From NCBI RefSeq assembly GCF_000954115.1, contig NZ_CP010797.1, positions 5,022,001 to 5,086,000 on the forward strand: DNA of 64,000 nt. Reading direction: 5' to 3'. Numbering within the stretch: position 1 is the stretch's first letter; each line of letters begins with the position of its first letter. This DNA is from Rhodococcus sp. B7740. GTDB lineage: Bacteria; Actinomycetota; Actinomycetes; Mycobacteriales; Mycobacteriaceae. Both the position numbers and the translations under genes were made by a program. Positions 53,822 to 61,256 of the stretch are shown piece after piece. The notes below the pieces were generated by a model. That model saw only the letters and a list, made by a program, of their open reading frames with translations. It was not told the origin of the DNA and searched no databases.

Positions 53822-55186
53822 ATGGCGGGTGTCGTGACGCCCAGAGTTGCCTCGGGTTATCGGGCAGGACTGCGTTCCTCGACCAACGCCGCCGCATCGG
53901 CCGACTTCGTCACCGACATCTCCTACACCGAGTACGGCTCTGCGGCCTGCACCCTCGGGGTGGCGGCGGACAACACCGTCTTCGTCGCGCCGGCGTTCAC
54001 CGTCGACGGTGTCGGTGTACTGCGCTCGTCCGACTTCGGAAAGTCGTGGCGCGCATCGGTTCCCGAGGGGGTGCAGCAGAGTCGGAATCGACCCTATCTG
54101 TACTTCGACGACGTCGACGAGCGGCTGTTTCTGCACGCCGGCCGTTTCGACGCGGTGCCGCCCCACCCGCTGCGAACGGGCTTCACCCTCGGAGTCAGTG
54201 ACGACCGGGGCGAAACCTGGCGCACCCGGAAAGTGGCATCGAAAGCGAGGATGGACGCCAAAGTATTTGCCGGACCGAGTAATTCACGGTCGGGGAGAGT
54301 TACGTATCTCTCCGCGCCCACGCCGTTCGCAGTACGGGTGCGGCCACTGATCAACGTCACCCGTCAGGTCATCTGGCGGTCCTTCGACGGCGGGGTGAAG
54401 TGGGAGGTGGCCGGTGGTTTCGACATCGATTCGAAGAACATCCCCGGGTTGCCGAGTCGGGAGTACGTCGCGTTCGGCAAGGGCGTCGTCGCCCCGGACG
54501 GCACGGTCTACATCGGCGGCCGTTACGGCCGACGGTTCGCGGTGGCGGTCAGTCGCGACGAGGGCCTGACGTGGGACGTTCGGATGGTCCCCGGTTCGGC
54601 GCTGGCGAAATACCACAACGCAGTGCATTTTCTGCTGCTCGGATCGCGTTATCTGCTGCCGGAGTCGATGGCCGTCGACGACGACGGAAACGTGTACGCG
54701 GTGTGGCCGGACCGCGACGGGTTGCTGCATGCGGCCTGGTCCTCGGACGGTGCGGTGACGTGGTCGAGGCCGGTGGTGGTGTCGGCACCAGGGGTGCGCG
54801 ACGCCCGCTTCGGCGCGATCACCGCCACCGGGTCCGGGCGAGTGGGCATCGCCTACTGCGGACGTGAGAGGGGTCGTGCGTTCCACGGCTTCATCGCGCA
54901 GTGCCGCGACTTCCGTACCAGCGGCCCGGTGTTCGTCGGAGGAAAGTACAACGAACCCGACGCGCCGCTCTTTCCCTACGGGTTCTGCAGTGTCGTACCG
55001 GGTTTCGGGTCCAGGCGCTCACTCAACGAGATCGTTCGTGTGCATTTCGCCCCCAACGGTGACCTCGTGACCGGGGCGGCGATGCAGATGCGGGGAAGGA
55101 ACAGACAACGGCCGTGGGCGGCGCGATCGGAACACACCGAGATGCAGGCCGTCCTGGGCCGGCTGGGCCGAATCGTCAGCGCGTAG
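53822..55186 (+). CDS. Asp-box (sialidase-like) beta-propeller protein
   Basis: A protein of about 454 residues with five Asp-box (BNR) repeats of the form S-x-D-x-G-x-x-W: SSDFGKSW, SDDRGETW, SFDGGVKW, SRDEGLTW and SSDGAVTW, spaced as blades of a six-bladed propeller. This is the sialidase/neuraminidase superfamily fold. The FRIP arginine motif of true sialidases was not found, so enzymatic sialidase activity is not supported. No signal peptide is visible from ATG 53822. The frame is open back to 53738, but without a ribosome site or signal. The start is uncertain. A strong terminator follows. Confidence 0.65.
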   Translation: MAGVVTPRVASGYRAGLRSSTNAAASADFVTDISYTEYGSAACTLGVAADNTVFVAPAFTVDGVGVLRSSDFGKSWRASVPEGVQQSRNRPYLYFDDVDERLFLHAGRFDAVPPHPLRTGFTLGVSDDRGETWRTRKVASKARMDAKVFAGPSNSRSGRVTYLSAPTPFAVRVRPLINVTRQVIWRSFDGGVKWEVAGGFDIDSKNIPGLPSREYVAFGKGVVAPDGTVYIGGRYGRRFAVAVSRDEGLTWDVRMVPGSALAKYHNAVHFLLLGSRYLLPESMAVDDDGNVYAVWPDRDGLLHAAWSSDGAVTWSRPVVVSAPGVRDARFGAITATGSGRVGIAYCGRERGRAFHGFIAQCRDFRTSGPVFVGGKYNEPDAPLFPYGFCSVVPGFGSRRSLNEIVRVHFAPNGDLVTGAAMQMRGRNRQRPWAARSEHTEMQAVLGRLGRIVSA

Positions 55187-55192
55187 CAGTCG

Positions 55193-55225
55193 AAAGGCCC
55201 TGCAGCAGTGCGCTGCAGGGCCTTT
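55193..55225. terminator. Strong bidirectional terminator
   Basis: AAAGGCCCTGCAG (55193–55205) pairs perfectly with CTGCAGGGCCTTT (55213–55225) around a 7-base loop. It has A-run and T-run on the two sides, so it should work in both directions between the convergent Asp-box gene and the secreted-protein gene. Confidence 0.9.
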
Positions 55226-55243
55226 CCTGATCGTGCGGAACCT

Positions 55244-56065
55244 CTAGGCGACGTTGATCATGCCGACGGTGGGGAAGAAGAAGCAGCTCTTGTCCGAACC
55301 GTCGAGGGCCTTGTGGTTCACGGTGCCGAACACCGCGGCGAGAACGGTTCCCGATCCGGTTTCGACGGGTACGGCGCGGGCACCGGCGGCAGGCAGCGAG
55401 TCGATCGCGCCGATGACGAACGGCCGAACGATGTCCTTCGCGGCGTCGGGCACGCCGGAGTTGGCGAGGATCGAGTCGGCGAGAGTGGTTGCCAAGCCGC
55501 CGAAGTCGGCGAATCCGCCCTTCAGGGTGTTGACGTTGAACCAGGCGACCTGCATCCCGGTCTTGTCTGCGGAATCGTTCACGATTCCGGCCGGGACGAA
55601 CGCGAACATCGTCTCGCCCTTGTCGACGGCATTGAGCTCGGGAATCTCGATGGACGGCAGGAACGGCAAGGTGGGGATGGCCGGCGCGGTCAGCTGAGGC
55701 CACGGTCCGGCCGCTCCGCCTGCGACACCCGGAACGATGCCGAGAGGCGAGCCCGCCGTAGCGGCGCAGTTGATCGCTGCCGTGGGGTAGAAGAACGGCG
55801 TGATGCCGAAGTCGGTGAGGGCCTTGTTGGCCGCGTTCAGTGCGGCGAACGGATCGACGCTCGCATCCTCGGCGACCGGGGTACGTGAGTCTGCGATCGC
55901 GGTCGCGGCGTCGAGTGAGGCACCACCCTGTCCCTGCAGTGCGGCGATCGCCTGCGCCAGCGGATCGGCCGGTGCCGGCTCCGCTGCAGCAGTGGCGGGG
56001 ACAGCGAGCAATGCCGCGCAGGAGAGCGCGAGCGCGCCGGCCAAACGGCTGAGGCGACGAGACAT
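55244..56065 (-). CDS. Secreted Ala/Pro-rich protein (Rv1157c/Rv1158c-like), first of a pair
   Basis: A 273-residue exported protein of unknown function. The Sec signal peptide is RRLSRLAGALALSCAALLAVPATAAAE, with cleavage near residue 28. The mature part is Ala/Pro/Gly-rich with a conserved core (AWFNVNTLKGGFADFGG) and a Cys near the end in SCFFFPTVGMINVA. These pieces match the second protein at 57889–58758 (TWLNIDNRRSG; SCTFLPTIGTVFVP), so the two are paralogues. Their position before pimE, phhB, mutT2, typA and lpqW corresponds to Rv1157c/Rv1158c. It is probably a cell-envelope protein of mycolic-acid bacteria. Confidence 0.72.
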   Translation of the reverse strand: MSRRLSRLAGALALSCAALLAVPATAAAEPAPADPLAQAIAALQGQGGASLDAATAIADSRTPVAEDASVDPFAALNAANKALTDFGITPFFYPTAAINCAATAGSPLGIVPGVAGGAAGPWPQLTAPAIPTLPFLPSIEIPELNAVDKGETMFAFVPAGIVNDSADKTGMQVAWFNVNTLKGGFADFGGLATTLADSILANSGVPDAAKDIVRPFVIGAIDSLPAAGARAVPVETGSGTVLAAVFGTVNHKALDGSDKSCFFFPTVGMINVA

Positions 56066-56197
56066 GTGTGACTCCTGTGACTGATGAGGCTTATGTTGCG
56101 TGTGCGCTGATACCACCACACATCATCTGGACGTCACAAGCTCAGCCGGAATCCGTTGTTCAATCGAGACGGTCCGAGCGACACAGTGCGCGGACAG

Positions 56198-56776
56198 CTA
56201 GCCCACGTCGATGCCGAAGTCGCGCACGATCCCCTCGAGGCCCGAGGCGTAGCCCTGGCCGATGGCACGGAACTTCCATTCGGCCCCGCGGCGGTACAGC
56301 TCGCCGAACACCATTGCCGTCTCGGTCGAGGCGTCTTCGGTGAGGTCGAAGCGGGCGAGTTCGCGCCCGTCGGACTTGTCCACCACGCGGATGAACGCGT
56401 TGACGACCTGGCCGAAGTTCTGGCCAAGAGCATCGGCGTTGTGAATGGACACCGGGAAGACGATGGAGTCGACGTCCGGGGTCAGGGCCGCCAGGTCGAC
56501 ATCGATGCTCTCGTCGTCGCCCTCACCTTCGCCGGTCCGGTTGTCTCCGGTGTGCTCGATGGCACCGTCGGGGGAGCGGAGGTTGTTGTAGAAGACGAAG
56601 TAGCTGTCGCTCAGCGCCTTCTTCGTCGTGCCGAGTCCGATAGCACTGGCGTCCAGGTCGAAGTCGCCGCCGGTGGTGGCACGGACATCCCAGCCGAGAC
56701 CCACGCTGACAGCGGTCAGGTTCGGTGCTTCTTTGGTCAGCGAGACATTTCCACCCTTGGCAAGCGTTACGCCCAT
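56198..56776 (-). CDS. terD: TerD-family protein
   Basis: A 192-residue protein of the TerD/CABP family (calcium-binding tellurium-resistance or stress domain). It has the standard start [61 protein letters not shown] (the calcium-binding acidic loop) and [28 protein letters not shown] 56776 gives the family's usual N-terminus. An ATG six bases earlier is also possible, with GAGGAG upstream of both. No TerA/B/C/Z genes lie nearby, so a general stress role is likelier than a full tellurite operon. Confidence 0.9.
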   Translation of the reverse strand: MGVTLAKGGNVSLTKEAPNLTAVSVGLGWDVRATTGGDFDLDASAIGLGTTKKALSDSYFVFYNNLRSPDGAIEHTGDNRTGEGEGDDESIDVDLAALTPDVDSIVFPVSIHNADALGQNFGQVVNAFIRVVDKSDGRELARFDLTEDASTETAMVFGELYRRGAEWKFRAIGQGYASGLEGIVRDFGIDVG

Positions 56777-57014
56777 GTCCATCCACTCCTCAGCGCGTTC
56801 GTCCGTGCATCGTCCACTCCACCATATTCATGTTCGAGATCTCGGTGCTCGAGGTGCACGTGTGAAGCCGGAGGGGAACGTGGTGGGTGTGAGCAGTGGG
56901 GCTGGCGGTACCGATGGGATTGTGGTGGGATACGACAAACGGTGAAAGATAGCAGTGGTTGTGCGATTTCTCGGGTAGGCGCGCCGCAGCGATCGAACGA
57001 CGATGGAGATTTCT

Positions 57015-57752
57015 GTGCAGGTTTCGCGACGTGAGTTGTTCAAGTACGCCGCCGCGGGGTCCGCGGCCGCCGTCGGATTGGTTGCGTTGGGAACGGCGAC
57101 CGCGCACGCCGACGCCGGGCTCGGCACCCTCGTCGACTACTCGGGTGGGGTGCCGTCGGCAGCGGCCATCAAGGCGGCCGGTCACCTCGGGGCCGTTCGG
57201 TACGTCTCCGATCGGCGACCGGATGCGAACTGGATGATCGGCAAGCCGATGCGCAAGTCCGAGGCCGACTCGCTGACGTCCGCAGGGCTGGAAGTGGTCT
57301 CGAACTATCAGTTCGGCAAGGGGGCCACGTCCGATTGGCGTGGCGGGTATGCGGCGGGTGTCAAGCATGCAGAGCGGGGACTCGAACTCCACCTCGCCGC
57401 CGGTGGTCCGACGGACCGCCCGATCTACGCGTCGATCGACGACAACCCCACCGCCGTGGAGTTCGCAACTCTGATCGCGCCGTACATCCTGGGCTGGCAA
57501 TCGGTGATCGGAGCCGAGAACACGGGGATCTACGCCAACTCACCGACCATCGAATTGGCCTCGGTCGCCGGACTCGGCCAGTGGTATTGGCAGCACAATT
57601 GGGGAACACCCAAGGGCTTCGTTCACCCCGACGCACACATTCATCAGATTCGGATCGACAAGGATTTCGTGGGCGGCGTCAAGGTCGACATCAACAACAT
57701 TCTGAAAGCCGACTACGGGCAGTGGTCGAAATCCGAGGCGAACATTCTCTGA
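57015..57752 (+). CDS. Tat-exported DUF1906 protein (Rv2525c-like glycoside-hydrolase fold)
   Basis: A 245-residue exported protein. The N-terminus carries a twin-arginine signal, SRRELFKYAAAGSAAAVGL, with cleavage after AHA. The mature domain is DUF1906 (TIM-barrel, glycoside-hydrolase-like, as in mycobacterial Rv2525c): TLVDYSGGVPSAAAIKAAGH, VRYVSD, SNYQFGKGATSDWRGGYAAG, PIYASIDDN and GIYANSPTIE. Acidic residues in IDDN are candidates for catalysis. GTG 57015 is preferred because GGAG lies six bases before it; the ATG at 57003 lacks a ribosome site. It is probably cell-wall acting. It sits between the two paralogous secreted-protein genes. Confidence 0.85.
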   Translation: MQVSRRELFKYAAAGSAAAVGLVALGTATAHADAGLGTLVDYSGGVPSAAAIKAAGHLGAVRYVSDRRPDANWMIGKPMRKSEADSLTSAGLEVVSNYQFGKGATSDWRGGYAAGVKHAERGLELHLAAGGPTDRPIYASIDDNPTAVEFATLIAPYILGWQSVIGAENTGIYANSPTIELASVAGLGQWYWQHNWGTPKGFVHPDAHIHQIRIDKDFVGGVKVDINNILKADYGQWSKSEANIL

Positions 57753-57825
57753 AATAACATCTATGTAATTCATTGCGACCATTCTCGAATGCAACGCATC
57801 GTTGTTTTCGGAATTCGCCTGAATC

Positions 57826-57871
57826 GACAATTTCGCCCCCGGCTTCCGATGAAGCCGGGGGCGAAACTGTC
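57826..57871. terminator. Long bidirectional terminator
   Basis: TTTCGCCCCCGGCTT (57831–57845) pairs perfectly over 15 bp with AAGCCGGGGGCGAAA (57852–57866). The outer GACA/TGTC (57826–57829 and 57868–57871) extends the stem past one mismatch. The loop is six bases. It separates the DUF1906 gene from the convergent secreted-protein gene. Confidence 0.9.
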
Positions 57872-57888
57872 GGTGGAGCAGATACGAG

Positions 57889-58758
57889 CTACGGAACGAA
57901 GACCGTACCGATGGTGGGCAGGAAGGTGCAGCTGCGCGGAGCTGCGGCCGGATCTTCCTTCGATTGCGTGGTGATCGAACCGGAGATCACCGAGAGGACG
58001 CGTCCGGGGCCGGTGTCGGCGATCGCGGACAGCGTTGCCGGACCGTCGGTGTTGATCATGGCCGCGCCGGTCAGGTCCTGCGTTCCCGAGCGACGGTTGT
58101 CGATGTTGAGCCACGTCACCGTCAGGGGAGCTGCCTGCTGCGCAGCGACGGGCGCAGTGCCGAGGGCGGTGAAGACGAAGCCGGCCTGTCCTGCACCGGG
58201 TCCGGGAGGCGGCAGGGTGGCCGGTCCCGGTACGGCGAGGGCGGTTCCGACGGAATCGGCGGTGTCGGAAATGCATCCCTTGCCGAGCGTCGGGTAGAGG
58301 AACTGGGCGATGACGGGTCCGTCCGACGGCAGTTCGGGTCCGCCGCCGCCGGAGCCGTCCAGGAAGGTGATGACCCGTTCGAGCAGTGCCTTGACCTGGT
58401 CCGGGAGCTGTGCGGTTTCCAGCAGGGTGCGGGCCTGACCGAGCAGGTCCGCCGCCGGAGCAGCTCCCACGTCGGCAGGTCCGGCTGCGGCACCGAGAAT
58501 GGCCGGTGCGAACGAGGCGAGTGCTTCGACGTCGGCCAGGTTCGGCATCGGCTCACCGGGGGCGGGGAGGAACTGAGCGATCAGAGCAGCGGGATCGGCC
58601 GGTGCTGCGGGCAGATCTGCCGGTGCCATCGGCACCAACGGCTGTGCGGATGCGCTGGTCGGCACGACGAGTGCGGCGGCTGCGGCTACGGCCAAGGCTG
58701 TAACTACGCGACGCGTTCCGCGGGTACGAAGCACGGTGATATTCCCCATTCTGATCAT
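57889..58758 (-). CDS. Secreted Ala/Pro-rich protein (Rv1157c/Rv1158c-like), second of a pair
   Basis: A protein of up to 289 residues, exported and of unknown function. The signal peptide is RRVVTALAVAAAAALVVPTSASAQP. An Ala/Pro-rich region and a Gly/Pro stretch (SGGGGPELPSDGP) follow, then the domain shared with the 55244–56065 protein: TVTWLNIDNRRSGTQDLTG and a final SCTFLPTIGTVFVP. A second cysteine in GKGCISDT could pair with it. Starts at ATG 58758 or 58749 both lack a clear ribosome site, so the exact N-terminus is unsure. It is divergent from pimE across 294 bp, as in mycobacteria. Confidence 0.7.
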   Translation of the reverse strand: MIRMGNITVLRTRGTRRVVTALAVAAAAALVVPTSASAQPLVPMAPADLPAAPADPAALIAQFLPAPGEPMPNLADVEALASFAPAILGAAAGPADVGAAPAADLLGQARTLLETAQLPDQVKALLERVITFLDGSGGGGPELPSDGPVIAQFLYPTLGKGCISDTADSVGTALAVPGPATLPPPGPGAGQAGFVFTALGTAPVAAQQAAPLTVTWLNIDNRRSGTQDLTGAAMINTDGPATLSAIADTGPGRVLSVISGSITTQSKEDPAAAPRSCTFLPTIGTVFVP

Positions 58759-58906
58759 GACGCGGGCCCACGGCGACAGCCGGTGCTCGAGGGGTCACTC
58801 TATGTAGCGCAATCCCCGATGTACAGCTGTTGTCGGTGGAGCCCTCCCCCGTCGTATCTTTGCCAGGGCAGTCTATTGGTCACACGCTGCGAATTCTCCG
58901 CAGACG

Positions 58907-59004
58907 CACACGATAACCTGTTACTGAAGTTATCAGTGTGAAAGGTGATGCAAATGTTACTCCGGTGCGCAGGCGGTTGGGGCGCATGAGCGGAGCCCTA
59001 TAAG
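58907..59004 (+). promoter_or_regulatory. pimE upstream region: dyad and putative promoter
   Basis: CACAC-GATAAC (58907–58917) mirrors GTTATC-A-GTGTG (58929–58940) with one extra base, an operator-like dyad with an 11-base centre. Downstream, TTGGGG (58977–58982) and TATAAG (58999–59004) with 16 bases between could be the −35 and −10 of pimE. The rest of the 294-bp gap (58759–59052) shows nothing else recognisable. Confidence 0.4.
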
Positions 59005-59052
59005 CTCGACGACCGATACACCGCATCGATACCGAACGGAACCGCACGCACA

Positions 59053-60273
59053 GTGAACCGACTTGTTCGGCTGGCCCCCGTTCTGCTCGCGGTCTCGGTG
59101 CTGAGCCGCTTCGTCTGGGCCTTCGCGACGCCCAACGGAATGAACCTCGTGGACCTCCACGTCTACGTCGACGGCTCCGCGGCACTGCTCGGCGGCAATC
59201 TGTACGACTACACGTATTCGGTACAAACCCCGGACTTCCCGCTCCCGTTCACGTACCCGCCGTTCGCCGCGCTGGTGTTCTTCCCGCTGCACTATCTGCC
59301 GTTCACGGTGATCGGCGTCCTGTGGCAAGCCGCGACCATGATCGCGCTGTTCGCCGTGGCGAGGCTGACGCTGTCGATGGTCCTCGGCGACGAGCGCGCC
59401 GCCGAGGCGCGCTGGGTGCGTATCGCCATGCTGTGGACCGCGCTGGGGCTGTGGTCCGAACCCGTACGGACGACACTCGACTACGGCCAGGTCAACGTAT
59501 TCCTGGTGCTGCTGGCGATTCTCGCGGTACGCAGCAGCAGGTGGTGGGTGGCAGGCGGACTGGTCGGCTTCGCCGCCGGAATCAAGCTGACCCCGGCCAT
59601 CACCGGTCTGTACTTCCTGGCCACCCGGCGATGGAAGGCCGCAGCGTTCTCGGCTGTGGCCTTCGCCCTCTCCGTCGCGGTCAGTTACGCGGCACTCGGA
59701 CATCAGGCGGCCACGTACTTCACCACGCTTCTCGGCGATGCCGACCGCATCGGCCCCGTCGGCTCGGTCTGGAATCAGTCTCTGCGTGGTGCGCTCAGTC
59801 GGATCGCGGGGGAGGACGTCGGGCAGGGACCACTGTGGATCGTGGCCGCCGTCGTCGCGACGGGGCTCGCGATCGCGGCATGGCGTGCGATCGGACGCGA
59901 AGACCATTTGGGCACGCTGGTGATCGTGCAACTGTTCGGCCTGCTGATCTCACCGATCTCGTGGTCGCATCACTGGATCTGGGTGATCCCGATGGTGATC
60001 TGGCTGGTGCACGGCCCCCTGCGTGACATCGCCGGGGCGAAGATCGTCGCGGGCTACTGGTTGGTGACGGTGACCGTTGGGGTGCCGTGGCTGCTCAGCT
60101 TCTTCCAGGAATCGATCTGGACCATCCCTCGTCCCGCACTGGAGGCGTGGGCAGGCGCCGTGGACGTCTTTGGAGCAGCGCTGTTCCTCGGCTGGGTGGT
60201 CTACGTTGGACGAGTCAGGAAGGCGCGGTCAGTGCATCGATCCGACGCGCCAGATCCACATCCTTCTGTGTGA
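59053..60273 (+). CDS. pimE: Polyprenyl-phosphate-mannose-dependent mannosyltransferase PimE-like (GT87)
   Basis: A 406-residue polytopic membrane glycosyltransferase (about 10–11 helices) of the DUF2029/GT87 family. Its first periplasmic loop holds VDLHVYVDGSAALL with the acidic residues that act as catalytic base in PimE, and SEPVRTTLDYGQVNVFLVLLA and SPISWSHHWIW are family signatures. PimE adds the fifth mannose, α-1,2, during phosphatidylinositol-mannoside synthesis. Neighbours phhB, mutT2, typA and lpqW repeat the M. tuberculosis order, which supports the name. GTG start without a ribosome site. Its last 59 bp overlap phhB on the other strand. Confidence 0.85.
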   Translation: MNRLVRLAPVLLAVSVLSRFVWAFATPNGMNLVDLHVYVDGSAALLGGNLYDYTYSVQTPDFPLPFTYPPFAALVFFPLHYLPFTVIGVLWQAATMIALFAVARLTLSMVLGDERAAEARWVRIAMLWTALGLWSEPVRTTLDYGQVNVFLVLLAILAVRSSRWWVAGGLVGFAAGIKLTPAITGLYFLATRRWKAAAFSAVAFALSVAVSYAALGHQAATYFTTLLGDADRIGPVGSVWNQSLRGALSRIAGEDVGQGPLWIVAAVVATGLAIAAWRAIGREDHLGTLVIVQLFGLLISPISWSHHWIWVIPMVIWLVHGPLRDIAGAKIVAGYWLVTVTVGVPWLLSFFQESIWTIPRPALEAWAGAVDVFGAALFLGWVVYVGRVRKARSVHRSDAPDPHPSV

Positions 60274-60499
60274 GCCCGCCGGCACTGTGCGTCGAGAGCG
60301 TGAACGTGAGCGTCCGCCATCTGATGTCGATGTCCGGGTGATGGTCCGCCTCTTCCGCGGCCTCGGCCACGCGGTTCACCGCCTCGATGGCAGCCGGAAA
60401 CGACGCCAGTTCGACGGTGCGCGTCAGGGATTTCCCGACCACGGTCCATTCGTCGAGCCGAGCGTCCTCGATGTCGCGATCGGTCAGCAGTTCGGTCAT
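60215..60499 (-). CDS. phhB: Pterin-4a-carbinolamine dehydratase
   Basis: A 94-residue protein of the PCD/DCoH family, which dehydrates 4a-hydroxytetrahydropterin. The motif EEADHHPDIDIRWRTLTFTLSTH is diagnostic (HHP-x-D-x-x-W), followed by a C-terminal helix with LARRIDAL. The start is ATG 60499, only 14 bp from the divergent mutT2 start, so at least one of their promoters must lie within the other gene. The 3' end runs 59 bp into pimE. A partner hydroxylase is not seen in the window. Confidence 0.9.
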   Translation of the reverse strand: MTELLTDRDIEDARLDEWTVVGKSLTRTVELASFPAAIEAVNRVAEAAEEADHHPDIDIRWRTLTFTLSTHSAGGLTQKDVDLARRIDALTAPS

Positions 60500-60513
60500 A
60501 GAAAGATGGTGGC

Positions 60514-60927
60514 ATGTCCGGTACCCCCACCGCTGTGGTTGTCGCAGCCGCGTTGACGCACGACGGCGGGCTGCTGCTCGCGCAACGAACCCGTCCGCCC
60601 GAGCTGGCGGGTCTGTGGGAACTGCCCGGCGGCAAGGTCGAGCCCGGCGAGTCCGAGGACGCGGCCCTGGTGCGCGAGTTGCGGGAGGAACTGGGAGTCG
60701 AGTGCTCGGTCGGAGCGGCGCTGAGCGGCGACGTCGATCTTGCGGGCGGGCTGGTGCTGCGCGCCTACCGGGCCTCGCTCGTCTCGGGAATGCCTGCAGC
60801 GCTGGAACATTCGGCCCTGCGGTGGGTGGATGCGCAGACGCTGCCGACGATGGATCTCGTCGATGCGGACCGGCTCTGGCTGCCCGAACTGCTGGAGATC
60901 CTGCTCACTTCGCCCGGGCGGTCTTGA
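60514..60927 (+). CDS. mutT2: Nudix hydrolase MutT2-like
   Basis: A 137-residue Nudix protein that hydrolyses oxidised or modified nucleoside triphosphates such as 8-oxo-dGTP. In mycobacteria MutT2 favours 5-methyl-dCTP and CTP. The Nudix box is complete at residues 40–62 (GKVEPGE…RELREELGV, GX5EX7REUXEEXGU). The N-terminal AAALTHDGGLLLAQRTRPPELAGLWELPGG matches the dCTP/8-oxo type. It is divergent from phhB. Its last 23 bp overlap the convergent small Cys-rich gene. Confidence 0.92.
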   Translation: MSGTPTAVVVAAALTHDGGLLLAQRTRPPELAGLWELPGGKVEPGESEDAALVRELREELGVECSVGAALSGDVDLAGGLVLRAYRASLVSGMPAALEHSALRWVDAQTLPTMDLVDADRLWLPELLEILLTSPGRS

Positions 60928-61081
60928 GGCCCTTCTTCAGGTCCTTCTTGGTTGCGCCCGCCGATTCGAGTTTCTTCATTCGCATGATGACCACGGGGCA
61001 TTTGATGCACCGAACCTTCTTGCGACAGCATTTTTTCTTGGGCTTCATCCCCGAGACATCTGCTGCCTTTATCTTGCCCAT
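60905..61081 (-). CDS. Tiny Lys/Cys-rich protein
   Basis: A 58-residue very basic protein: PKKKCCRKKVRCIKCPVV holds four cysteines in a CC-x5-C-x2-C pattern, suggesting a zinc knuckle. A lysine-rich C-terminus (TKKDLKKGLKTARAK) follows, as expected for a nucleic-acid or ribosome binder. I recall similar short proteins in actinobacteria but know no function. ATG 61081 is chosen; codons a few bases upstream would add three residues. It converges on mutT2 with 23 bp overlap. Confidence 0.6.
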   Translation of the reverse strand: MGKIKAADVSGMKPKKKCCRKKVRCIKCPVVIMRMKKLESAGATKKDLKKGLKTARAK

Positions 61082-61256
61082 GAGCACCAAGACTAATGGG
61101 TGGCGCAGGTCACAGACCTGAGGGTGGCGCGGGGTACCGTCGGACTACGGGTAAACTCGATCAGTCGCGAGAACCTCGCGGTGCAGCGCGCTTCTCTAGC
61201 GACATAAGCCCGCTAGCGAACAAGAGCCCGCATTCGACTCCAGGAGAATTTTTCGC

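Noticed and set aside
55837-56121. Second minus-strand frame overlapping the start of the secreted-protein gene
   Set aside because: It is Arg/Ser/His-rich and out of frame; the overlapping frame has a clear signal peptide.
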